NCBI RefSeq assembly: GCF_003144095.1
Contig: NZ_NSKH01000018.1
Span: 1,898,183-1,962,182, forward strand
Origin: Streptomyces sp. ICBB 8177
Lineage (GTDB): Bacteria > Actinomycetota > Actinomycetes > Streptomycetales > Streptomycetaceae
DNA: 64,000 nt
Direction: 5' to 3'
Position numbers and translations under genes: made by a program. Positions 48,064-55,809 of this stretch are shown in pieces; position 1 is the stretch's first letter, and every line of letters starts with the position of its first letter. The notes beneath the pieces are model-generated. The model saw nothing but the letters and a program-made list of their open reading frames with translations. It was not told where the DNA came from and made no database searches.

Positions 48064-48879
48064 ATGAGCGCCATGCACACCACCACCTCCGCCGCGATCG
48101 TGCGGCAGCGCCCGCACTCCGCCGAGTGGAACGACAATCTGTCCGGTGCCGAGGGACACCTCCTGCCGCAGAGCAGGGGCGGGCGGGGGTGCGCGCCGCG
48201 CCTGCGGCCTGAGGTCTCCCGAGGCACCGGACGCCAGCCGGTCGGGTCGGGTTCCGCGCGCCACCGCGCGCCGTTCATGACCGCGATCGAGGGCGGGGCC
48301 GCGGGGGTCGCCGCCACCGCGTACGGGGAGGCCACGGGGGAGCGGAAGAGCCGTTCGAGCGAGGCGGACTTCACCGCCTACGTCGCCGAACGCCGCGCCT
48401 CCCTGTACGCGACCGCCTACCACCTCACCGGTGACCGCCACGAGGCGGAGGACCTGCTGCAGAGCGCGCTGTTCTCCACCTACCGCGCCTGGGACCGGAT
48501 CACCGACAAGGCCGCGGTGGGCGGCTACCTGCGCCGCACCATGACCAACCTGCACATCTCCGCCTGGCGCCGCCGCAAGCTCAACGAGTACCCGACCGAG
48601 GAACTGCCCGAGACGGTCGGCGACAGCGACGAGATGCACGGCACCGAGCTGCGCGCCGTCCTGTGGCAGGCGCTGGCCAAGCTGCCCGAGGCGCAGCGCA
48701 CGATGCTGGTGCTGCGCTACTACGAGGGCCGCACCGACCCGGAGATCGCCGAGATCCTGGGCATCAGCGTCGGCACCGTCAAGAGCAGCATCTGGCGCTC
48801 GCTGCGCCGCCTGCGCGACGACCAGGCGCTCGCCCAGGGCCGCGACGAGACCGAGGCGTTCGGCGAGCTGGTGGCCTGA
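48064..48879 (+). CDS. sigQ: SigQ-type ECF sigma factor (SigE-like)
   Basis: This 271-residue sigma factor has an unstructured N-terminal extension of about 100 residues, then region 2 (DFTAYVAERRASLYATAYHL, EAEDLLQSALFSTYRAWDRI, YLRRTMTNLHISAWRRRKL) and region 4 (LPEAQRTMLVLRYYEGRTD, IAEILGISVGTVKSSIWRSL). The divergent orientation and position opposite afsQ1 match sigQ of S. coelicolor, whose transcription is activated by AfsQ1. ATG 48064 is used; internal ATGs near 48278 are possible but the long extension appears to be conserved. Confidence 0.9.
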   Translation: MSAMHTTTSAAIVRQRPHSAEWNDNLSGAEGHLLPQSRGGRGCAPRLRPEVSRGTGRQPVGSGSARHRAPFMTAIEGGAAGVAATAYGEATGERKSRSSEADFTAYVAERRASLYATAYHLTGDRHEAEDLLQSALFSTYRAWDRITDKAAVGGYLRRTMTNLHISAWRRRKLNEYPTEELPETVGDSDEMHGTELRAVLWQALAKLPEAQRTMLVLRYYEGRTDPEIAEILGISVGTVKSSIWRSLRRLRDDQALAQGRDETEAFGELVA

Positions 48880-48933
48880 GAAGACCGGGGGAACCGAGGG
48901 GGAGCGGGGCAGGGCCCCGCGCCGAGGGGAAAC

Positions 48934-48990
48934 AGGCGGTCGCGCGCGCCTGCCGGGGAAATGGGACCCCGCAGGCGCCCGCGACCGCCT
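48934..48990. terminator. Terminator after sigQ
   Basis: AGGCGGTCGCG (48934-48944) pairs with CGCGACCGCCT (48980-48990), and inner GCCTGC/GCAGGC and CGGGG/CCCCG segments extend the stem toward an A-rich loop near 48958-48963. Confidence 0.75.
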
Positions 48991-49123
48991 TCGGCGTGGC
49001 GTGACCACGGGCCGCTCCGCCGGGGCCCGAGCCGCACGCTCCTCCCGGTGATCCCTCGTTCCCGGGCGCTCCGTAGGATGCGCGCACGCTCGTGGCGAAC
49101 ACGGCGCGATCAGGAGGGGAAGC

Positions 49124-49690
49124 ATGAAGATCTCAAGGCGCGTGACCGCGGTGGCGGTCGTGGGGGCGAGCGCGCTGGCGCTGCTGCCGGGAGTGGCCCA
49201 GGCGGCGCCCGCGGCACCGGCCTCGGTGCCGTCGGGTACCTGCGTCTACGGGGCGGTCACGGGTTCGGGGAACCTCGGTGACGAGCCGATCTCGACCAAA
49301 CCGGGCCAGAACCTCGTCACCTACACCACGGTCCGCGACGCCAAGCCGACCGCGTTGTCGGGGGTGTTCATCGACTACGAGATGACGTCCCCGTCCACCC
49401 ACAAGGGCCCTGCGCCCACCGTGTGGTGGAAGTTCAACGGCGGCTCCTGGCACCACATGCCGATGAGCTGGAACCCGGCTGTCAACGGCGCGTCCGCGGT
49501 CTGGATCGGCGGTGACGGCACGCTCGGCAACATCCCCGGGCATTCCACCCGCACACTGGAGATGACCGTGGACTATCCCAAGGGCGCGGCGCGCGGCATC
49601 TACAGCGGAAACGTCTGGGTCGGTGCGAAGACCTGCGGAACGCAGCTGCTCGGCGGCCTCCTGGTCACCACTGCCTACGAACCGAAGTAA
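49124..49690 (+). CDS. Secreted protein of unknown function
   Basis: This 188-residue protein has a signal peptide (RRVTAVAVVGASALALLPGV, cleavage near AQAAP). The mature domain of about 150 residues is mostly beta, with GTCVYGAVTGSGNLGD at the start and AKTCGTQLLGGL at the end; the two cysteines could form a disulfide. TVWWKFNGGSWHHMPMSW contains an aromatic surface strip. GGAGGGG precedes the ATG. No known family is recognised. It is flanked by strong terminators, so it is a single-gene unit. Confidence 0.75.
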   Translation: MKISRRVTAVAVVGASALALLPGVAQAAPAAPASVPSGTCVYGAVTGSGNLGDEPISTKPGQNLVTYTTVRDAKPTALSGVFIDYEMTSPSTHKGPAPTVWWKFNGGSWHHMPMSWNPAVNGASAVWIGGDGTLGNIPGHSTRTLEMTVDYPKGAARGIYSGNVWVGAKTCGTQLLGGLLVTTAYEPK

Positions 49691-49705
49691 GGCCCGTCGA
49701 CGGGC

Positions 49706-49740
49706 GGGACGGGCAGGGTGCGCCACGCCCCGCCCGTCCC
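49706..49740. terminator. Convergent terminator
   Basis: GGGACGGGC (49706-49714) pairs with GCCCGTCCC (49732-49740); additional pairs lie inside. It separates the secreted-protein gene and the kinase gene, which converge. Confidence 0.7.
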
Positions 49741-49755
49741 AACCGCCCGCGCCGG

Positions 49756-50418
49756 CTACCGGATCGCGTACGCCCGCGGTTGGCACCGGGCGGGCGTCGA
49801 CGCCGTGCGGGTGATCAGGGTGAGGGCCGCTCCGCCGTCGCACGCCTTCGCGCCCAGGGCGGTCTGGTGGGCCACGATGCCGCGCTCCGCACGCATCAGG
49901 CGCCAGCCGCGCCGCAGCAGGTACGGCACCGACTTGCGCCCCTCGCGCAGGTCGCGGCGCAGCCGCCGCCACGCCGTCACCACCGGCCGCCCGCGCAGGC
50001 ACACCGCCGCGCCCAGCAGCCCGGCCGCCTCGCACCGCGCGACCAGCTCGGCGGCGAAGATCCCCTCCGCCACGAACAGGCCGGCCCCGCCGAGTCCGAC
50101 GACCGCGTCGCCCGTGATCGAGCTGGACGCGATGTCGTACACCGGCACCCGCGCGGTTCCCGTCCGCGCCAGCGTCTCCAGCGCGGCCATCGCCGCGTCC
50201 GCGTCCCACGACAGCGGCGAGTCCCAGTCGGGGCCCGCGCCGTGCGGCAGTTGGGGCAGCGTGGGGTCGCCGGCGGCCTTGTAGAAGTCGTCGAGGTTGA
50301 GCACCGGCAGCCCGGTGCGCTCGGCCAGCGTGGACTTCCCCGACCCGGAGGGCCCGGTCAGCAGGACGACGCGGGCGGTGGGCACGGCGGCGGGGGCGGC
50401 GGGATCAGCGGTGGTCAC
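49756..50418 (-). CDS. Uridine-kinase-like P-loop kinase
   Basis: This 220-residue protein has Walker A in LLTGPSGSGKSTLAE at about residue 20, then LNLDDFYKAAGDPTLPQL, a nucleoside-binding type loop typical of uridine kinase-like proteins, and VPVYDIASSSITGDAVV followed by LFVAEGIFAAEL. A C-terminal Arg-rich helix (RRLRRDLREGRKSV) follows. It could phosphorylate a nucleoside and so join the salvage theme, but substrate residues are not certain and no operator palindrome lies upstream. The start is GTG 50418 with no clear ribosome site. It is divergent from the next secreted protein. Confidence 0.75.
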   Translation of the reverse strand: MTTADPAAPAAVPTARVVLLTGPSGSGKSTLAERTGLPVLNLDDFYKAAGDPTLPQLPHGAGPDWDSPLSWDADAAMAALETLARTGTARVPVYDIASSSITGDAVVGLGGAGLFVAEGIFAAELVARCEAAGLLGAAVCLRGRPVVTAWRRLRRDLREGRKSVPYLLRRGWRLMRAERGIVAHQTALGAKACDGGAALTLITRTASTPARCQPRAYAIR

Positions 50419-50623
50419 GGAAGACCAGTGTGACGCATCCGCCGCGCACGAGCGCTGGTGGACCGTACGCGCCGGATCAACTACGCTGTGCGGTCAGCGC
50501 GTTGTGTCCGTAATGCCCGTTAATCGTACGGTTCGATGAGCGGACTTACGGCCCTGGCCCGCACCAGAAGACCGCACAGGCAGAAGCAACAGACCACCGC
50601 ACCGTCCGGCAGGCAGGTACCCC

Positions 50624-50983
50624 ATGTCGTTCCGCACCACCTCCGCCTCCCGCGCCCTGCTGCGTACCGCACTCGCCCTGTCGGCCGCCGGGGCCGCCCT
50701 GGCCGCGGGCGCGGGCGCCGCCCAGGCGAGCCAACTGCCCGGCGCCGACGACGTGGTGGGCGGTACGGTCCAGGGACTGGAGAGCGGCGTCTCCCCCGTC
50801 AAGCACCTCCAGCTCGACCCGCTGGCCCGCACCACCGTCGACCCGCTGACCAACGGCGTCGGCACCCAGATCGCCGACTTCAAGCCGGTCGGCACCCAGA
50901 CGGTCACCGGGCCGCTGACCGACGGCGACTCGCTGTCCCAGTTGCCGCTCGTCGGCGAGGTCACCAACCTGCTGCCCGGCTGA
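50624..50983 (+). CDS. Small secreted protein
   Basis: This 119-residue protein has a signal peptide (LLRTALALSAAGAALAAGAG, cleavage near AQASQ) and a mature part of about 85 residues with PGADDVVGGTVQGLESGVSP, HLQLDPLARTTVDPLTNGVG and LPLVGEVTNLLPG. There are no cysteines. GGCAGG stands 8-10 nt before the ATG. It may be related to the protein at 43628-43948, as both end in short LP/PG repeats. A possible promoter (TGGACC at 50459, TACGCT at 50482, 17-bp spacer) is far upstream. Confidence 0.7.
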   Translation: MSFRTTSASRALLRTALALSAAGAALAAGAGAAQASQLPGADDVVGGTVQGLESGVSPVKHLQLDPLARTTVDPLTNGVGTQIADFKPVGTQTVTGPLTDGDSLSQLPLVGEVTNLLPG

Positions 50984-51045
50984 GCGGACCGCTCCGGCGA
51001 TCGCGCCGACTCCCGCCGTGAGCGCGCCGCGGCCCCCGGACACGC

Positions 51046-51086
51046 CGAAGGCGGCGGCCCGTCACGCACACGGACCGCCGCCTTCG
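51046..51086. terminator. Convergent terminator
   Basis: CGAAGGCGGCGG (51046-51057) is perfectly complementary to CCGCCGCCTTCG (51075-51086), with inner CCGT/ACGG pairing. It separates the secreted-protein gene and the aldehyde dehydrogenase genes. Confidence 0.8.
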
Positions 51087-51108
51087 TTCGCCGCCGGAAG
51101 GGCCGCGT

Positions 51109-51978
51109 TCACACCCCGATCGGGTGCCAGACCGTCTTGGTCTCCAGGAACGCCAGCAGCCGCTCGGTGCCCGGCTCCGCCGTCCAGTCCTCGGCCGCCC
51201 CCGCCGGACGCAGCACCCGCTTGAGGTTCTCCGCCGCCGCGACCTCCAGCTCGCGCGCCAGGTCGGCGTCCGCGCCGGTCAGGTCGATCGCGTTGACGTC
51301 GGCGTGCGCGGCCAGGTGCGGGGCGATCTCGGAGGCCTTGCCGGACAGCACGTTCACCACGCCACCGGGCACGTCCGAGGTGGCCAGCACCTCCGCCAGC
51401 GACAGCGCGGGCAGCGGCGCGTCATGCGACGTCACCACGACCGCGGTGTTGCCGGTCGCGATCACCGGCGCCAGCACCGAGATCAGGCCGAGGAACGACG
51501 ACTCGCGCGGCGCCAGCACCGCGACCACGCCGGTCGGCTCGGTGGTCGAGAGGTTGAAGTACGGCCCGGCCACCGGGTTCGCGGCCCCCGCGATCTGCCC
51601 GATCTTGTCCGTCCAGCCCGCGTACCAGACCCAGCGGTCGATCCCTGAGTCCACGACCGCCGCCGCCCTGGACTTCGACAGCCCCTCGGCGTCGGCCACC
51701 TCGCGGACGAACTGCTCGCGGCGCCCCTCCAGCATCTCCGCGACGCGGTAGAGGACCTGGCCGCGGTTGTACGCGGTCGCCCCCGACCAGCCGCCGAACG
51801 CCTTGCGCGCGGCCACGACCGCGTCCCGGGCGTCCTTGCGCGAGGCCAGCGGGGCGTTCGCGAGCCAGTTGCCCTTCGCGTCCTGCACCTCGTACACCCG
51901 CCCGCTCTCGGACCGGGGGAACCTGCCCCCGACGAACAACTTGTAGGTCTTGAGGACGTTCAAGCGCGAGTCAGACAT
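51109..51978 (-). CDS. Non-catalytic aldehyde dehydrogenase domain (C-terminal half of a split ALDH16-like pair)
   Basis: This 289-residue protein is homologous to the cofactor-binding half of aldehyde dehydrogenases: KTYKLFVGGRFPRSESG, KDARDAVVAARKAFGGWSG, ATGNTAVVVTSHDAPLPALS and VPGGVVNVLSGKASEIAPHL. It stops where the catalytic ELGGK and Cys segments would follow, ending instead in FLETKTVWHPIGV. It overlaps the complete enzyme's gene by 8 bp (51971-51978). The pair of 478 and 289 residues matches the two-domain layout of ALDH16, in which the second domain is catalytically dead. A structural role is inferred; it is not a random truncation. Confidence 0.8.
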   Translation of the reverse strand: MSDSRLNVLKTYKLFVGGRFPRSESGRVYEVQDAKGNWLANAPLASRKDARDAVVAARKAFGGWSGATAYNRGQVLYRVAEMLEGRREQFVREVADAEGLSKSRAAAVVDSGIDRWVWYAGWTDKIGQIAGAANPVAGPYFNLSTTEPTGVVAVLAPRESSFLGLISVLAPVIATGNTAVVVTSHDAPLPALSLAEVLATSDVPGGVVNVLSGKASEIAPHLAAHADVNAIDLTGADADLARELEVAAAENLKRVLRPAGAAEDWTAEPGTERLLAFLETKTVWHPIGV

Positions 51979-53407
51979 TGAGGTACGCCTCCAGACCGTG
52001 CCGGCCGCCCTCGCGACCGAAGCCCGACTCCTTGTAGCCGCCGAACGGCGAGGTCGGGTCGAACTTGTTGAACGTGTTGGCCCACACCACGCCCGCGCGC
52101 AGCTTGTCGGCCATCCACAGGATCCGCGAGCCCTTCTCGGTCCAGATGCCCGCCGACAGCCCGTACGGCGTGTTGTTCGCCTTCTCCACGGCCTCCGCGG
52201 GCGTGCGGAAGGTCAGCACCGACAGCACCGGGCCGAAGATCTCCTCGCGGGCGATCCGGTGCGCCTGGGTGACGCCGGTGAACAGCGTCGGCGCGAACCA
52301 GTAGCCGGAGGAGGGCAGTTCGCATGCCGGGGCCCAGCGCTCGGCGCCCTCCGCCTCCCCGGCCTCGGCCAGCGCGGTGATCCGGGCCAGCTGCTCGGCG
52401 GAGTTGATGGCGCCGACGTCGGTGTTCTTGTCCAGCGGATCGCCGACCCGCAGGGTCGCCATACGCCGCTTGAGCGCGTCCAGCACCTCGTCGGCGACCG
52501 ACTCCTGCACCAGCAGGCGGGAGCCCGCGCAGCACACGTGGCCCTGGTTGAAGAAGATGCCGTTGACGATGCCCTCGACGGCCTGGTCGACCGGCGCGTC
52601 GTCGAAGACGATGTTGGCCGCCTTGCCGCCCAGCTCCAGGGTGAGCTTCTTGCGGGTGCCCGCGACGGTGCGGGCGATCGCCTTGCCGACCTCTGTCGAG
52701 CCGGTGAACGCCACCTTGTCGACGCCCTCGTGCGCGACCAGCTCGGCGCCGGTCGAACCGTCACCGGTGAGGATGTTGACGACACCCTTGGGCAGGCCCG
52801 CCTGGCGGCAGATGTCGGCGAAGAACAGCGCGGACAGCGGCGTGGTCTCGGCCGGCTTGAGCACGACCGTGTTGCCGCAGGCCAGGGCCGGTGCGACCTT
52901 CCACGCCAGCATCAGCAGGGGGAAGTTCCACGGGATGACCTGGGCCGCGACGCCCAGCGGCTTCGGGTCGCTCCCGTAGCCGGCGTGACCCAGCTTGTCG
53001 GCCCAGCCCGCGTAGTAGAAGAAGTGCGCGGCGACCAGCGGCAGGTCGGCGTCGCGCGACTCGCGGATCGGCTTGCCGTTGTCCAGCGACTCCAGCACGG
53101 CCAGTTCGCGCGAGCGCTCCTGGACGATCCGGGCGATGCGGAACAGGTACTTGGCGCGCTCGGCGCCCGGCAGCGCGGACCACTTCTCGAACGCCTTGCG
53201 GGCGGCGCCCACGGCGGCGTCCACGTCGGCGGCGCCGGCCTGCGCGACCTCGGAGAGCACCTCCTCGGAGGAGGGGCTGACGGTCTTGAAGACCTTGCCG
53301 TCCGCCGCCTCGCGGAACTCGCCGTCGACGAACAGCCCGTAGGACGGGGCGATCTCGACGACCGACCGCGACTCGGGGGCGGGCGCGTAGCTGAAGGGGG
53401 AGGTCAT
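51971..53407 (-). CDS. Aldehyde dehydrogenase (catalytic)
   Basis: This 478-residue NAD(P)-dependent dehydrogenase has all key elements: VIPWNFPLLMLAWKVAPALA, the LKPAETTPLSALF loop, GSTEVGKAI, the Glu motif LTLELGGKAANIV, and the nucleophile in FFNQGHVCCAGSRLLV. It follows deoC closely (stop of deoC at 53413, start at 53407), so the likely substrate is the acetaldehyde that DeoC releases. That link is inferred from operon order. Its product overlaps the pseudo-catalytic partner gene downstream. Confidence 0.9.
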   Translation of the reverse strand: MTSPFSYAPAPESRSVVEIAPSYGLFVDGEFREAADGKVFKTVSPSSEEVLSEVAQAGAADVDAAVGAARKAFEKWSALPGAERAKYLFRIARIVQERSRELAVLESLDNGKPIRESRDADLPLVAAHFFYYAGWADKLGHAGYGSDPKPLGVAAQVIPWNFPLLMLAWKVAPALACGNTVVLKPAETTPLSALFFADICRQAGLPKGVVNILTGDGSTGAELVAHEGVDKVAFTGSTEVGKAIARTVAGTRKKLTLELGGKAANIVFDDAPVDQAVEGIVNGIFFNQGHVCCAGSRLLVQESVADEVLDALKRRMATLRVGDPLDKNTDVGAINSAEQLARITALAEAGEAEGAERWAPACELPSSGYWFAPTLFTGVTQAHRIAREEIFGPVLSVLTFRTPAEAVEKANNTPYGLSAGIWTEKGSRILWMADKLRAGVVWANTFNKFDPTSPFGGYKESGFGREGGRHGLEAYLNV

Positions 53408-53412
53408 CGTGA

Positions 53413-54426
53413 TCAGTCCACCGTCACGTAGTCGGGACCGGAGTACCGGCCGGTGCTCAGCTTCTGACGCTGCATCAGCAGGTCGTTCAGCAGGCTGGAG
53501 GCGCCGAAGCGGAACCACTCCGGGGTCAGCCACTCCTCGCCGAGCGTCTCGTTCACCATCACCAGGTACTTGATCGCGTCCTTGGAGGTGCGGATGCCGC
53601 CGGCGGGCTTGACGCCCACCTGCACGCCGGTCGCGGCGCGGAAGTCGCGGACCGCCTCCAGCATCAGCAGGGTGCCCGGCGGGGTCGCGTTGACGGCGAC
53701 CTTGCCGGTCGAGGTCTTGATGAAGTCGGCGCCCGCGAGCATCGCGAGCCAGGAGGCGCGGCGGATGTTGTCGTACGTGGACAACTCGCCGTTCTCGAAG
53801 ATCACCTTGAGGTGGGCGGCGGTGCCCTCGGGACGGGCGCAGGCCTGCTTGACCGCCTTGATCTCCTCGAAGACGGCCATGTAACGGCCGGCCAGGAAGG
53901 CGCCGCGGTCGATGACCATGTCGATCTCGTCCGCGCCCGCGGCGACCGCGTCCGCGGTGTCGGCCAGCTTGACGGGCAGCGCGGCCCGGCCGGCCGGGAA
54001 GGCGGTGGCGACCGAGGCGACGTGGACGCCGGAACCGGCGAGCGAGGCCTTGGCGGTCTCCACCATGTCGGGGTAGACGCAGATCGCGGCGACCCTCGGG
54101 GTCGTGCGGTCGGTCGGGTCGGGGTTGACGCCCTTGGCGCACAACGCCCGGACCTTGCCGGGGGTGTCGGCGCCTTCCAGGGTCGTCAGGTCGATCATCG
54201 AGATCGCCAGATCGATGGCGTAGGCCTTGGCCGTCGTCTTGATGGAACGCGTACCGAGCATCGCGGCCCGGCCTTCGAGGCCGACCGCGTCGACACCGGG
54301 AAGCCCGTGCAGGAACCGGCGCAGCGCGGCATCGGAGGCGGTCACGTCCGCCATGGACGCCAGCCGCGCGGCGGCGTCGGGGCCGTGAGCGGGGACCGTC
54401 TGGGGGATGGACTGGGGCATGGTCAC
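53413..54426 (-). CDS. deoC: Deoxyribose-phosphate aldolase
   Basis: This 337-residue class I aldolase splits 2-deoxyribose-5-phosphate into acetaldehyde and glyceraldehyde-3-phosphate. The Schiff-base lysine is in FIKTSTGKVAVNATP, the proton-relay lysine in VGVKPAGGIRTSKDA, and the acidic residue in ADEIDMVIDRGAFL. It is longer than the E. coli enzyme, like eukaryotic and actinobacterial forms. The GTG at 54426 lies where the predicted transcript begins (-10 TATGCT ends 7 nt upstream); ATG 54420 is the alternative. It heads a three-gene operon with the aldehyde dehydrogenase pair. Confidence 0.95.
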   Translation of the reverse strand: MTMPQSIPQTVPAHGPDAAARLASMADVTASDAALRRFLHGLPGVDAVGLEGRAAMLGTRSIKTTAKAYAIDLAISMIDLTTLEGADTPGKVRALCAKGVNPDPTDRTTPRVAAICVYPDMVETAKASLAGSGVHVASVATAFPAGRAALPVKLADTADAVAAGADEIDMVIDRGAFLAGRYMAVFEEIKAVKQACARPEGTAAHLKVIFENGELSTYDNIRRASWLAMLAGADFIKTSTGKVAVNATPPGTLLMLEAVRDFRAATGVQVGVKPAGGIRTSKDAIKYLVMVNETLGEEWLTPEWFRFGASSLLNDLLMQRQKLSTGRYSGPDYVTVD

Positions 54427-54432
54427 CACCCG

Positions 54433-54461
54433 AGCATATCTACGCGCGTAGCGGATGTCAC
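54433..54461 (-). promoter_or_regulatory. deoC promoter with nucleoside operator in the spacer
   Basis: On the minus strand, GTGACA (54461-54456) and TATGCT (54438-54433) are 17 bp apart, and the perfect palindrome CTACGCGCGTAG (54440-54451) fills the spacer. This is the clearest case of operator-promoter overlap in the window. Confidence 0.75.
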
Positions 54462-54620
54462 CCCCCGGGGTTCCGGGCGGCTCCGGGCGGCCCTGCTCGG
54501 GCCGCCCGGAGCGGACGGGATCGGGCCGCGCGGCCGGAGGCGGGCATGTACCGGCCGTCGGCCGTGGGGGCCCGCCTACGGCGGCTAGACCGACGGCCTG
54601 CGGCCGACGGGTCGCTTTCG

Positions 54621-54911
54621 GTAGTGGTCCGGCGCGGGTGCGTTGTGGCTGGTCGCGCAGTTCCTTGCGCCCCTGTGGGGCCTGCGGCCCCCTCTGGGTT
54701 GCGGCGGACTAGGGCGTCGGCGTGCGGTCGAGGGGTCGTTCTGGGTGTGGTCCGGCGCGGGTGCGTTGTGGCTGGTCGCGCAGTTCCCCGCGCCCCTATG
54801 GGGCTGCGGCCGCCCTCTGGGCTGCGGTCTGCGGTCGAGGGGTCGTTCTGGGTAGTGGTCGGGCGGGGGTGCGTTGTGGCTGGTCGCGCCGTTCCCCGCG
54901 CCCCTGTGGGG
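54621..54911. repeat. Three-copy array of a Streptomyces REP-like element
   Basis: Three ~60-bp copies at 54621-54680, 54744-54803 and 54852-54911 share GTGCGTTGTGGCTGGTCGCG and GTTCCCCGCGCCCCT (some base changes in copy 1), each with a short inverted repeat around the GCGCCCCT end. A degenerate fourth piece lies near 55048-55075. The sequence is one I recognise as a widespread intergenic Streptomyces repeat. No coding function. Confidence 0.8.
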
Positions 54912-55119
54912 CGTCGGCCCTCGTGGGCGTTGGCGAACGGGGTGAGGGAGAGGCGTGCGCTCAGCTGATTATCGGGCTGCCACTGAAGAGGCCACTGGCC
55001 TGCGGTCGGTGACACCGCCTGCGGCTTCATTGGCCTCTGCCCTCGCGCAGTCCCCGGGGCACTGTGGGGCGACGGTCTCGGGGTGTGGGTCAGCGGAGTC
55101 GGGGGGGGGTGTGGAGGGT

Positions 55120-55562
55120 CGTCGCGGCTCGTTCGTCGTTGGTGCCCACGCCAGCGTCGGCGCCCGGATCTCGCGGAGCGCCTCGACCGGTGTCGCGCGA
55201 TCGAGTCCAGACTGCGGCCCCAGCGCGACCGGGTCCACATCGGCCGCTCGGAGCCACTGTTCCGTGCGCGCCTCCGCCGAGTCCGGTGCGAAGCTCCCCC
55301 CATCCGTCGCGACCGCGAGTCTGCCCCTTCCGCCGCGCCGCGTTCGAGCATCCGCTCCGCGATCCGCCCGTCGTGCGAATAGCGCTCCAGGAGCGCTGGG
55401 CCGTCGTAGGTCAGGACCGCAGCGGGGTGGTGCGGCTTGGCGCTGCGGGTGTGGGCCAGCCACAGGCTGGCGTCGTCGGCCACCCTGTGCGGCAGGACCA
55501 GCGCGGCCTGTCATCGCCCACCTCCGGGTAGGCGAGCCGCGCGCCGTCACCGCTGGCACCGG
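55120..55562 (-). pseudogene. Frameshifted alpha/beta hydrolase remnant
   Basis: Minus-strand segments in three frames join into one alpha/beta-hydrolase-like protein: ETGASGDGARLAYPEVGDD (from about 55562), then DDASLWLAHTRSAKPHH with VLTYDGPALLERYSHDGRI in a second frame, then GGSFAPDSAEARTEQWLRA and EALREIRAPTLAW in a third. At least two frameshifts (near 55505 and 55325) and loss of the nucleophile region make it nonfunctional. The high GC content keeps the shadow frames open. Confidence 0.6.
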
Positions 55563-55599
55563 TTTCGGCGTGTTGGCCGGGCGGCGACCAAGGTCCGCG

Positions 55600-55701
55600 G
55601 ATTACTTGTCGCCCCGTTGTCTCCAGCAAGGAAATCGTCAACCTCGCTCCCCTCGCCCTCTACGAAAACCCTTGCCGGAGACAACGACCAGACAAGTAAT
55701 C
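55600..55701. repeat. Mirror-image promoter-like inverted repeat
   Basis: Arms 55600-55631 and 55670-55701 pair exactly at GATTACTTGTC/GACAAGTAATC, GTTGTCTCC/GGAGACAAC and GCAAGG/CCTTGC around a 38-nt centre. Read outward, each arm is TTGC-GGAGACAAC-N5-GACAAGTAATC, with a -35-like TTGCCG and -10-like AGTAAT 17 bp apart in the right arm. It faces the pseudogene on the left and the PH-domain gene on the right. Confidence 0.6.
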
Positions 55702-55809
55702 TCGCGACCCCCACCCCCACCCCGCCGGATCCACCTGCCCGCCATCGATGCCATACCGCAACCCGAGCCGCTCGCGGTTCACCCCGGCGTCTCGTGCAGA
55801 ATCGATCGC

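Noticed and set aside
51109-51978. The short aldehyde dehydrogenase as a truncated pseudogene
   Set aside because: It has a proper start overlapping the preceding gene, a conserved-looking C-terminal end and no frameshift; a split ALDH16-like arrangement explains it better.
54621-54911. CRISPR array
   Set aside because: Units are ~60 bp with irregular spacing and diverged copies, no cas genes lie near, and the sequence is a known type of Streptomyces dispersed repeat.
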